From the NCBI GenBank assembly GCA_019245275.1, contig JAFARW010000144.1, forward strand, positions 1-16,236: 16,236 nt of DNA. The letters are read 5' to 3'. The stretch comes from Vulcanimicrobiota bacterium (GTDB taxonomy: Bacteria; Vulcanimicrobiota; Vulcanimicrobiia; Vulcanimicrobiales; Vulcanimicrobiaceae). The translations under genes were made by a program, and so were the position numbers. Each line of letters opens with the position of its first letter. Positions within the stretch are counted from its first letter, which is position 1. Under the pieces are notes generated by a model. It had not been told where the DNA came from. It saw only the letters and a list, made by a program, of their open reading frames with translations, and did no database searches. This document shows, piece by piece, positions 1 to 6,341 of this stretch.

Positions 1-56
1 GAAGCGCACGCGATCGCGCCGATCAGGCGCGTAAAGATATCAAGAACCGGGCTCAC
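1..56 (-). CDS. 5' fragment of a possible gene following sufU, cut by window edge
   Basis: A GTG at 54-56 overlaps the sufU stop codon (GTGA) and opens a frame that stays open to the window edge, reading MSPVLDIFTRLIGAIACA. The overlap is typical of coupled operon genes. The residues are hydrophobic and could be a signal or membrane segment. They do not resemble the start of SufB, which is the gene that follows sufU in Bacillus-type sufCDSUB operons. Too little is visible to name it, and the frame could be chance. Confidence 0.35.
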   Translation of the reverse strand, partial: MSPVLDIFTRLIGAIACA

Positions 57-442
57 TCTTCGTCCGGCCAGCCGGCAATTTCACCGAGCGCCGCGCTCTT
101 GAGAACTTTGAGCCCCAGCATCGCGCAGCGCATCCGCGTCGGGCTTATCCCGATGCCGACGTTGTCCAAAACGGCCTGCGGCGGCAGCTTCGCAACGTCT
201 TCCAAGCGTTTGCCTTTGATACTCTCCGTTAGCATCGATGCCGACGCTTGGCTGATCGCGCAGCCCTTGCCGGTGAAGCGAACGTCGGAGACGACCCCAT
301 CGTTAAGCGCGAGGTCAATTCGAATCTCATCACCGCAAAGCGGATTGTTGTCTTGAGCGGTGACGTCGGGCGACTCTAGCCGGCCGAAGTTGCGGGGATT
401 GCGATAGTGGTCGAGGATGTACTCTTTATAAAAATCATCCAT
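53..442 (-). CDS. sufU: SufU-type Fe-S assembly scaffold / sulfur acceptor
   Basis: This 129-aa protein belongs to the IscU/SufU family; SufU proteins take persulfide sulfur from SufS, normally through a zinc-bound cysteine site. The three family cysteines are present: C36 in NPLCGDE, C61 in GKGCAIS and C106 in RMRCAML. The residue before C106 is Arg rather than the His of IscU, and the PTRMRC context is SufU-like. The C61-C106 spacing (44 intervening residues) is close to that of IscU, so the roughly 18-21 residue insertion found in Bacillus-type SufU is missing. ATG start; it lies 13 bp after sufS and is the last recognisable gene of the sufCDSU run. Family and role are secure; the subtype is mixed. 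Confidence 0.93.
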   Translation of the reverse strand: MDDFYKEYILDHYRNPRNFGRLESPDVTAQDNNPLCGDEIRIDLALNDGVVSDVRFTGKGCAISQASASMLTESIKGKRLEDVAKLPPQAVLDNVGIGISPTRMRCAMLGLKVLKSAALGEIAGWPDEE

Positions 443-455
443 TAAAGCGCGCGCC

Positions 456-1706
456 CTACAGCTTGAAGAGTCGCGCGGCTTTCAATAAACTCTCGATCAG
501 CGCGTCGACGTCGGCTTCGGTGTTGTAGATGTAGAAGGAAGCGCGCGCGGTCGCCGGCCAGCCCATTTTTTCCATCAGGGGCATCGTGCAATGGTGCCCG
601 GCGCGGATGCAGATGCCGTCCGTGTCGAGGATCGACGCCAAATCGTGCGGATGGATGTCTCCCAAGTTGAAGGAGACGACATCCGCGACGAGATCCGGAT
701 CATTCGGGCCATAAACCAGCAAGCCGCGCTCTTGCAGCTCCTTAAAGCGTTTGAACGCGTACGTCATCACGGCATGCTCGTGGTCGCGAACCCAATCCAT
801 GCCGAGCTCGCTCAAGTAATCGATCGCGGTGCCGAACGCAATCGCATCGGCTATGTTGCTCGTACCGGCCTCAAACTTCCAAGGCAACTCGTTAAAGGTC
901 GTCTTCTCATACGAGACACGACGGATCATATCGCCGCCCGCCAAGAAGGGCGGCATCGCATCGAGCAAGGCGCGCTTGCCATAGAGAAAGCCGATTCCGG
1001 TTGGCGCGCACATCTTGTGTCCGCTGGCCGCAAAGAAATCCACATCCATTGCCTGCACATCGACCGGCATATTGGGCGCAGCCTGCGCACCGTCAATGAC
1101 GACGATTGCGCCGGCAGCGTGCGCGGCCGGAATGATTCGCTCGAGCGGTGCGATCGTTCCCAACGTGTTGCTGACCTGCGAGAGCGCGACGAGCTTCGTT
1201 CCCTCAAGCAGTCGTTCGAGATTGGTCAAATCGTGCAGTCCGTGAGCGTCGACCGGGATGAACCGCAACGCCGCGCCCGTCTTCTCAGCCAAGAGCTGCC
1301 ACGGAACCAAGTTCGAGTGATGTTCGAGCTGCGTGACGAGGATCGCGTCGCCCGGCTTTAAGTTATTCAATCCCCAGCTGTAGCTGACGAGGTTGATCGC
1401 CTCGGTCGTGTTTCGCGTCCAGATGATCTCCGCCGGCTCGCCGGCATTCACAAAACGCGCCACCTTGGCACGCGCACCTTCGAAAGCATCGGTTGCTCGT
1501 GCGGCGATCTCGTAGACGCCGCGATGAATGTTTGCGTTGTACTCGCTGTAGTATTCGGTCAGCGCGTCGATGACGCACTGCGGCTTCTGCGAAGTTGCAG
1601 CAGAATCGAGATAAACCAGGCGCTTGCCGCGCGAGGTCTTCCGATTGAGGATCGGAAAGTCGTCGATCACTCTCTCGAGCTTGGGGTCCAATCGTTGCGC
1701 GATCAT
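456..1706 (-). CDS. sufS: Cysteine desulfurase SufS (group II, PLP-dependent)
   Basis: This 416-aa class-V aminotransferase-fold enzyme converts cysteine to alanine and holds the sulfur as a persulfide for SufU. Visible residues are QLEHHSN (125-132), the PLP-contacting IDGAQ (204-208, D205), the Schiff-base lysine K231 in SGHKM, and the catalytic cysteine C373 in RAGHHCTMP. The short loop around C373 and the RAGHHC context mark the SufS (group II) type rather than IscS. Length is normal for the family. The ATG start overlaps the sufD stop as ATGA, which suggests translational coupling. It sits between sufD and sufU, its expected partners. Confidence 0.97.
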   Translation of the reverse strand: MIAQRLDPKLERVIDDFPILNRKTSRGKRLVYLDSAATSQKPQCVIDALTEYYSEYNANIHRGVYEIAARATDAFEGARAKVARFVNAGEPAEIIWTRNTTEAINLVSYSWGLNNLKPGDAILVTQLEHHSNLVPWQLLAEKTGAALRFIPVDAHGLHDLTNLERLLEGTKLVALSQVSNTLGTIAPLERIIPAAHAAGAIVVIDGAQAAPNMPVDVQAMDVDFFAASGHKMCAPTGIGFLYGKRALLDAMPPFLAGGDMIRRVSYEKTTFNELPWKFEAGTSNIADAIAFGTAIDYLSELGMDWVRDHEHAVMTYAFKRFKELQERGLLVYGPNDPDLVADVVSFNLGDIHPHDLASILDTDGICIRAGHHCTMPLMEKMGWPATARASFYIYNTEADVDALIESLLKAARLFKL

Positions 1707-2923
1707 GAGGCGATCTTGCGCGCCAATTCTTGGCGCAGCTCTTCGCGCAGAGCCGCCGTCGGAAAATGATCGAGCGCCGGCTCAAAAAAGCCGAGCGTGA
1801 TCATGCGCTCCGCCTCGTCGCGCGTTAGACCGCGCGTCATCATATAGAAGATGCTTTCGTCGTCGAGCGCACCGACGGTTGCGCCGTGGAACGCTTTGAC
1901 GTCATTGGCCGCAATCTCGAGCGCGGGAACCGAGTCGATGTGCGCGTGCGGTGAAAGCAGGAGCGCGTCATCTTTGAGGCTGGCGTCGCAGCCGTGCATC
2001 GTTGCCGCGATTCGAATGTTGCCGAGATAGCGTGCTTGTCCATTACCTGTCGCGGCGGATTTGATCACCGTTCGCGATTGCGACTCTCCGGCCAGATGAT
2101 CCGTCGTCGTAATAAAATCGACATGCTGCTCGCCGTGTGGGAAGAAGAGCGCAGCGATGTGCGAGGCGGCGCCTAGCCCTTCGATTGCGCAAAAGATCGT
2201 CGAACCGGTGAGATGCGCGCCAAGCTCCGCTGCGGACCACGACACGTGCGCATTGCGTTCGAGCAGCGCCGAACGCGTGAAAAACGCGATCGCATCTTCG
2301 GGCAGTCTCTGAACGGCAGCGTGCATGATGGCGGATGAATCGTGGGCGATAACTTCTGTGATGCCCGAAACGAAGACGTTCCCGTCGTCCGCTTCATGTC
2401 GCTCGATGATCGTCGCGCTCGAGCCCCGATCGGCGACGATGAGCGTGTATGGAAAGCTTGCCGTGCGGTTTTCGGCGCGATACGTAACGACGATCGGTTC
2501 GTCAACGCAAACATCGGCGGGAATATGGACGAATGCGCCGCCGCGTTGCAGGGCTTGTGTGAGAGCCGCGTATTTTCCGGGCGCGTGCGCGATTGCGCGG
2601 CCGAATGCGCTCTGAAAGCCCGCCGCGTCGCCTTGGATCGCGCTTTCGAGGTCGCACAAGACCAGGGCCGGCGCCGTTCCACCGCTGAAGTTGGCGCGCG
2701 CAGGCGCCATGGCGAGATTGCTAAGTCGCTCATCGAGCGCATCGAGATCAAGCTTCCAATAGCGGCCGGGACGTTCGCGATTCGCTGTCGTGATACGGTA
2801 GCGATCGAGTGCGGCAACGCGCGTATCCGGGCTCGACACGCGAAGCGCGCCGTCATCCGAGACGATCGTTTCTAGCGCGGATTCCCAAAGCTTAGGCTTG
2901 GTTTCGAGAAGCGCCTCAGACAC
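1703..2923 (-). CDS. sufD: SufD subunit of the SufBCD Fe-S scaffold complex
   Basis: SufB/SufD-family protein of about 406 aa; SufD pairs with SufB and SufC in the SufBC2D complex and acts in iron acquisition and cluster assembly. The C-terminal core has the SufD signature: LEIAANDVKAFHGATVG followed by DDESIFYMMTRG. The His in HGATVG (about residue 346) is the position characteristic of SufD; SufB has different residues there. I place the start at the GTG at 2921-2923, which overlaps the sufC stop by 8 bp and has GGGAAG about 12 nt upstream. The frame stays open to a further start at 3016, but that would overlap sufC by 101 bp and add sequence with no family look. It overlaps sufS by 4 bp. 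Confidence 0.93.
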   Translation of the reverse strand: MSEALLETKPKLWESALETIVSDDGALRVSSPDTRVAALDRYRITTANRERPGRYWKLDLDALDERLSNLAMAPARANFSGGTAPALVLCDLESAIQGDAAGFQSAFGRAIAHAPGKYAALTQALQRGGAFVHIPADVCVDEPIVVTYRAENRTASFPYTLIVADRGSSATIIERHEADDGNVFVSGITEVIAHDSSAIMHAAVQRLPEDAIAFFTRSALLERNAHVSWSAAELGAHLTGSTIFCAIEGLGAASHIAALFFPHGEQHVDFITTTDHLAGESQSRTVIKSAATGNGQARYLGNIRIAATMHGCDASLKDDALLLSPHAHIDSVPALEIAANDVKAFHGATVGALDDESIFYMMTRGLTRDEAERMITLGFFEPALDHFPTAALREELRQELARKIAS

Positions 2924-3683
2924 TGACAGCGGCAACTTCCCGCAGCGAGTCGTAACCCTCGCGTTCAATCGTGTGCGCGAGTTCCGGGCCGCCTTCTTTA
3001 ACAATGCGCCCGTCAACCATGATGTGAACGACGTCCGCGGAGATGTGCTGCAAAATGCGCGGATAGTGCGTGATGATCAGCAAGCCGATCTCTTTGGTGG
3101 CCGCATCTTTTCGCATCGCGCCCAGCGATTCGCCGACCGCACGCAACGCATCGATGTCCAAACCGGAGTCGGTCTCATCAAGGATTGCGTATTTGGGCGC
3201 CAGGACGGCGAGCTGAAGCATCTCGAGGCGCTTTTTTTCGCCGCCCGAGAAGCCGTCATTGAGATAGCGACCAAGAAACGACGGATCCATATCGAGCAGA
3301 TCCATTTTTTCCATGACGAGTTGGCGGAATTTGGCCGGCGGAAGATCGCCGGGTTTGACGGCTTGCCGCGTCGCTTGCAGAAAGCTCGAGACTTTCACGC
3401 CCGGTATCGCGGCCGGATATTGAAAGGAGAGGAAGAGGCCGGCGCGCGCCCGTTTGTCCGGCGATATTGCGAGCAGATCGAGCCCATCAAGCGTTGCCGA
3501 GCCGGAAATCTCGTATCCGGGATGCCCCGCGAGGGCAAGCGCAAGCGTCGATTTGCCGCTTCCGTTTGGTCCCATAAGAGCGTGCACGCGCCCCGGCTCA
3601 ACGTTAAGGTCGATCCCTTTGAGGATATCGTTGCCGGCGACGCTGACGCGCAGCCCTGAAATCCGAAGCCCTCGGTCTGGCAC
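2916..3683 (-). CDS. sufC: SufC, ABC-type ATPase of Fe-S cluster assembly
   Basis: A cytosolic ABC ATPase of 255 aa that drives conformational change in the SufBCD scaffold. Walker A is GPNGSGKST (38-46), the Q-loop region FLSFQYP (84-90), the ABC signature FSGGEKKR (145-152) and Walker B YAILDETDSGLD (165-176) with catalytic E170. The FSGGEKKR and DETDSGLD forms are those of SufC rather than transporter ATPases. The start is GTG at 3681-3683 (MPDRGLRI), with AAGGAG roughly 12 nt upstream. It is the first gene of the minus-strand suf operon; a promoter lies at 3751-3779, giving a leader of about 60 nt. Confidence 0.97.
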   Translation of the reverse strand: MPDRGLRISGLRVSVAGNDILKGIDLNVEPGRVHALMGPNGSGKSTLALALAGHPGYEISGSATLDGLDLLAISPDKRARAGLFLSFQYPAAIPGVKVSSFLQATRQAVKPGDLPPAKFRQLVMEKMDLLDMDPSFLGRYLNDGFSGGEKKRLEMLQLAVLAPKYAILDETDSGLDIDALRAVGESLGAMRKDAATKEIGLLIITHYPRILQHISADVVHIMVDGRIVKEGGPELAHTIEREGYDSLREVAAVSV

Positions 3684-3750
3684 CTTGATTATCTCTCCTT
3701 ACTCCGCACTGGGTTGGCTCGAAAACGACCGCGCAAGCGAGCCGACTCCT

Positions 3751-3779
3751 ATGCTACGGGGGGCCGTCGGGAAAGTCAA
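3751..3779 (-). promoter_or_regulatory. Sigma-70-like promoter of sufCDSU
   Basis: On the minus strand, TTGACT (3774-3779) is followed after exactly 17 bp by TAGCAT (3751-3756). The -35 matches consensus at 5 of 6 positions and the -10 at 4 of 6. Transcription would start near 3744, about 60 nt before the sufC GTG. The -35 box lies inside the left half of a dyad (3774-3793). Prediction from sequence only. Confidence 0.6.
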
Positions 3780-3793
3780 GGAAACCCTGGACT
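3774..3793. promoter_or_regulatory. Dyad between divergent sufC and sufR promoters, candidate SufR operator
   Basis: AGTCAAGG-AAAC-CCTGGACT is an inverted repeat with 8-bp arms matching at 7 of 8 positions and a 4-bp spacer. Its left arm contains the sufC -35 box and its right arm contains the sufR -35 box. A dimer bound here would block RNA polymerase at both promoters, as expected for autoregulating SufR. The arms differ from the published cyanobacterial CAAC-N6-GTTG site as I remember it, so the link to SufR rests on position and symmetry. Confidence 0.5.
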
Positions 3794-3816
3794 ATCTTCC
3801 CGTTTTTTGCTATTCT
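3788..3816 (+). promoter_or_regulatory. Promoter of sufR operon with extended -10
   Basis: TGGACT (3788-3793) and TATTCT (3811-3816) are separated by 17 bp, and the -10 is preceded by TGC, giving an extended -10. Transcription would begin about 3823-3824, only 3-4 nt before the sufR ATG. This fits the absence of a usable Shine-Dalgarno sequence and suggests a leaderless or nearly leaderless message. Confidence 0.5.
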
Positions 3817-3826
3817 GACCGCGAGG

Positions 3827-4489
3827 ATGCACGCCGAACAACCGAGCAGCACGCTGCCGCTGCATGCCAGTTTCTTCCGCACGACGCGCGGCAAGATCGT
3901 CGAGGAGTTGCACAGTCGCCAATCCGCCTCGGCGGTCGATTTGGCGCGCGACCTCGGCCTCACGCCGAATGCGATCCGGCAACAGCTCCTGGTGCTTGAG
4001 CGCGACGGATTGGTTTCCGAGCGTTCGGTGCGCCGCGGGCCCACGAAGCCCACGCTTGAATTCTCGCTGACGGCGCGGGCCGAGCAGCTTTTCACGCAGC
4101 CATACGATCGGATGCTCAGCGCCGTGCTGAGCGAGGTGCGCAATCAAGAAGGCGCGCAAGGCGTCGCACGCATCTTTGAAGCGATCGCGAAGCGCACCGC
4201 GCGGAGCGCGCGCGAACGGATTACCTCCCCAACGTCCGAAGGGAAGATGGCCGGACTAACCGCGCTCTTGCGCAAGAAGGGCGTGAACGCCGAATACAAT
4301 CTGATCGAGGGCGGCTTTGAATTGCACGAGCACAACTGTCCCTATGCGAACGTCGTCAAAGAGCACCCAGAAGTCTGCTCCGTCATTCACCGCGTTTTGG
4401 ACGAGACCGTCGGCGGAACGCATGCCCAAACCGAATCGCTTGCAACCGGCGGCAACGAATGTCGTTTTGAAGTGAAAGTCAACGTATGA
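3827..4489 (+). CDS. sufR: SufR-like Fe-S-sensing transcriptional repressor
   Basis: A 220-aa regulator with an N-terminal winged helix-turn-helix (about residues 18-80; SAVDLARDLGLTPNAIRQQLLVLERDGLV) of the ArsR/DeoR-like type, and a C-terminal cluster-binding region. Cysteines C171, C184 and C212 are spaced C-X12-C-X27-C, the arrangement of the Fe-S ligands of actinobacterial and cyanobacterial SufR. Holo-SufR represses suf genes and is relieved on iron limitation or oxidation. The gene is divergent from sufC across 143 bp that hold both promoters and a dyad. ATG start without a clear ribosome site. It overlaps the next gene by ATGA. Confidence 0.9.
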   Translation: MHAEQPSSTLPLHASFFRTTRGKIVEELHSRQSASAVDLARDLGLTPNAIRQQLLVLERDGLVSERSVRRGPTKPTLEFSLTARAEQLFTQPYDRMLSAVLSEVRNQEGAQGVARIFEAIAKRTARSARERITSPTSEGKMAGLTALLRKKGVNAEYNLIEGGFELHEHNCPYANVVKEHPEVCSVIHRVLDETVGGTHAQTESLATGGNECRFEVKVNV

Positions 4490-4980
4490 ATTTTGAGAAG
4501 TTTCAACGCCTAGTCGAGGAGCGCACGGGTTTCCGGACGATGGAAAATCCGACCGCGAGCGGCGAGTATTTGAGCGATTCCTGTGGCGACATGTACAATT
4601 TCTTCCTCAAGGTCGGTCCCGGCGCCATCATCGAGGATGTCTCATACTTCACGACCGGCTGCGGTTTCGGCACTGCGACGTGCAGCCTCGTCGTTGACTT
4701 GGCAAAAGGAAAAACGATCGATGAAGCCGCGCAGATTAGCGAGCAGCAAGTAATCGACGAGCTCGACGGTTACCCGGAGAAGAAGCGCGACTACCCGCAG
4801 CGTGCCTTAGAGGCGCTGCACGTCGCCCTTGACGACTACCGGCAAAAAGTCGGCGCCGGTAAGGTTCCGGATTACGGCGCGATGCCGGCGCCTGCACGCG
4901 CGCCCGCAGCGGCCAAGATCGAATCCTCGCCTGCGCCTGTGAGCAGCGACGACGGCAAGATCCTGATCAAGCTGCGTTAA
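4486..4980 (+). CDS. IscU/NifU-N-like scaffold protein lacking the third cysteine
   Basis: A 164-aa protein with a NifU N-terminal-like fold over about residues 3-120. It keeps C33 in SCGDMY with D35, and C59 in TTGCGFG, and has an additional C66 in TATCSL. The third scaffold ligand is gone: the usual His-Cys pair aligns without gaps to D102-Y103 in KKRDYPQRALEALHVAL. A Pro/Ala-rich linker (about 131-152) leads to a short tail ending GKILIKLR. It is coupled to sufR by ATGA, so it is probably co-regulated with Fe-S status. Likely an assembly, carrier or sensing partner rather than a standard scaffold; the exact role is not known. It converges on thpR with a 14-bp overlap. Confidence 0.85.
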   Translation: MNFEKFQRLVEERTGFRTMENPTASGEYLSDSCGDMYNFFLKVGPGAIIEDVSYFTTGCGFGTATCSLVVDLAKGKTIDEAAQISEQQVIDELDGYPEKKRDYPQRALEALHVALDDYRQKVGAGKVPDYGAMPAPARAPAAAKIESSPAPVSSDDGKILIKLR

Positions 4981-5536
4981 GCGCAGCAGTGGCGCGCACT
5001 TCGTAGCGCGTCGTGCGGCCCGCGGGCAGCGACTCAAACAGCGTTAGAGCTCTCACGTCGACGGCGATCGGCGCAAACGACGAGAGCGTCGGAAGCGGCG
5101 CTCGCGTCTCTTTGATGCGCGCGACCGTAACATGTGCGACAGGATCGTCTTTAAACGCGAAGCCGAGCGCGCCATAAGATAAATGAACCGAATTTGCAAG
5201 CTCGCGATATGTTGCGGGCTGCTGGTGCGCTCCGATCCAAACAATGCGGGGTTTCCGCTCATGCGGGAAGGCGCCGATCCGATCGAAGCGGAGCGCAAAC
5301 GGCCGGTGCTGCGCCGCGGCGGACTTCAGCGCAGCGGCGAGTGCATCAACTTGCGCCGCATCGACCCATCCTAGAAATGCGAGCGTTAGGTGATATTTCT
5401 CCGCGCTCTCAAAGCGCGCGACCAGGCCGCGCGCTCGCAGCCGTTCGGCGATCGCCGCGAGCTTGCGTTGCACGCCTTCTTCGAGCGCAATTCCGGCAAA
5501 GAGTTTAATGCGCTTCGCGCGCGGCTCAGCTTCCAA
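4967..5536 (-). CDS. thpR: RNA 2',3'-cyclic phosphodiesterase (LigT/2'-5' RNA ligase family)
   Basis: A 189-aa 2H-phosphoesterase that opens 2',3'-cyclic phosphate RNA ends to 2'-phosphate; family members can also show 2'-5' ligase activity. The two catalytic HxTx motifs are H49-L-T51 in YHLTLAFLG and H135-V-T137 in HVTVARIK, with the usual KLFAGIAL start to the domain. Length is normal. The start shown is TTG at 5534-5536, overlapping the MBL-fold gene by 11 bp; no good ribosome site is visible, so the start may be coupled or slightly different. It is the last gene of the leftward run from folD. Confidence 0.92.
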   Translation of the reverse strand: MEAEPRAKRIKLFAGIALEEGVQRKLAAIAERLRARGLVARFESAEKYHLTLAFLGWVDAAQVDALAAALKSAAAQHRPFALRFDRIGAFPHERKPRIVWIGAHQQPATYRELANSVHLSYGALGFAFKDDPVAHVTVARIKETRAPLPTLSSFAPIAVDVRALTLFESLPAGRTTRYEVRATAALNAA

Positions 5537-6167
5537 CTAAGAACGGATTGCTGCGACGTTCGATGCCGATCGTCGTGGATGGGCCATGACCGGGCACGAC
5601 TGTCGTCGGATCAGGAAAAACGAGCAACTTGCGCTTGATGCTCTCGACGATGTCCTCTTGCGACGTCCCACCGAGGTCCCAGCGGCCGATCGAGCCTGCG
5701 AACAGCGTATCGCCGCTTAGGATCAACGGCTCGGAGTTCGTTTCAACGACAAAGCAGACGCTGCCGGGAGTATGTCCCGGCGTGTGAAGCACTTTCACGG
5801 CGAGCGCGCCGCACTGGAACAGCTCCTCGTCCGCAAGCTCGCCATCCAACGCGACGACCGCAGGTGCTTTTGCGAGGCCGAGCCACTGCGCTTGCAGCGG
5901 CAGCGTCTGGTACAGCGGCAAATCGGCGGGATGGAGATAGATCGCGCCGCCGGTTCGTGCGCGCAATGTGCCTGCATCGCCGATGTGATCGATGTGCGCA
6001 TGCGTATGGAGCAGGTACTTGGCGCGCAAGTCGAGCTTGCGCAAACGCTCCGTGACTTCTCCGACACCGTCTCCCCCGTCGATGACGATCGCTTGTCGCG
6101 AGTGTTCGTCGCCCAGGATCACGCAGTTACATGCCAGCGCTCCGAGCGCGAGCTGGTCGGAGATCAC
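5526..6167 (-). CDS. MBL-fold metal-dependent hydrolase, glyoxalase II-like
   Basis: A 213-aa metallo-beta-lactamase-fold hydrolase. Metal ligands are visible in order: HTHAHIDH (54-61; H56, H58, D60, H61), H132 in TPGHTPGS, D153 in SGDTLFAGSIGR and H194 in VVPGHGPST. This arrangement is that of small hydroxyacylglutathione hydrolase-like proteins (YcbL type). Its substrate may be a thioester but cannot be read from sequence. GTG start at 6165-6167, 9 bp from a 165-bp palindromic element. It overlaps thpR by 11 bp. Confidence 0.93.
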   Translation of the reverse strand: MISDQLALGALACNCVILGDEHSRQAIVIDGGDGVGEVTERLRKLDLRAKYLLHTHAHIDHIGDAGTLRARTGGAIYLHPADLPLYQTLPLQAQWLGLAKAPAVVALDGELADEELFQCGALAVKVLHTPGHTPGSVCFVVETNSEPLILSGDTLFAGSIGRWDLGGTSQEDIVESIKRKLLVFPDPTTVVPGHGPSTTIGIERRSNPFLVGS

Positions 6168-6176
6168 TTTGTTTAT

Positions 6177-6341
6177 AGGAACCTCTGATTAAGTTCCACG
6201 CGGCTCATCCTCGGGCGCTTTTTGCCGATTTCATCGATCCTGCGGCGGCCACAATGCGCTGCATTGCGTCCGTCCTCGGGCCTCGAAATCGCCGAAAAAT
6301 CGCCACGAGGCTGAACCACGGAAACTTAATCAGAGGTTCCT
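6177..6341. repeat. 165-bp palindromic element (MITE-like) between flavin reductase and MBL genes
   Basis: The first 19 bases AGGAACCTCTGATTAAGTT (6177-6195) recur as an exact inverted copy at 6323-6341. Symmetry continues inward with mismatches and small indels: CCTCG, a T-run and GATTTC occur in both arms, and the middle is CAATGC-GCT-GCATTG (6252-6266). The centre of this inner palindrome (6259) is exactly the midpoint of the outer arms, so the whole 165 bp forms one imperfect hairpin. There is no coding capacity. No clear target-site duplication is seen (flanks TTTAT and TAAGG). This looks like a non-autonomous mobile element or a palindromic intergenic repeat; copy number elsewhere is unknown. 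Confidence 0.8.

Noticed and set aside
591..1361. 256-aa open frame antisense to sufS
   Set aside because: Arg/Asp-rich composition without motifs; sufS on the other strand has all catalytic residues. A high-GC antisense shadow.
2924..3016. Longer sufD start at 3016
   Set aside because: Would overlap sufC by 101 bp and add a basic, non-family N-terminus; the GTG at 2923 gives a normal coupled start.
2342..3659. 177-aa and 253-aa plus-strand frames antisense to sufD and sufC
   Set aside because: They lie opposite clearly conserved genes, have no family features and no sensible starts.
6165..6177. TATAAA just before the MBL gene as a -10 box of a leaderless promoter
   Set aside because: No -35 or extended -10 can be found at a suitable distance; probably fortuitous AT-rich flank.
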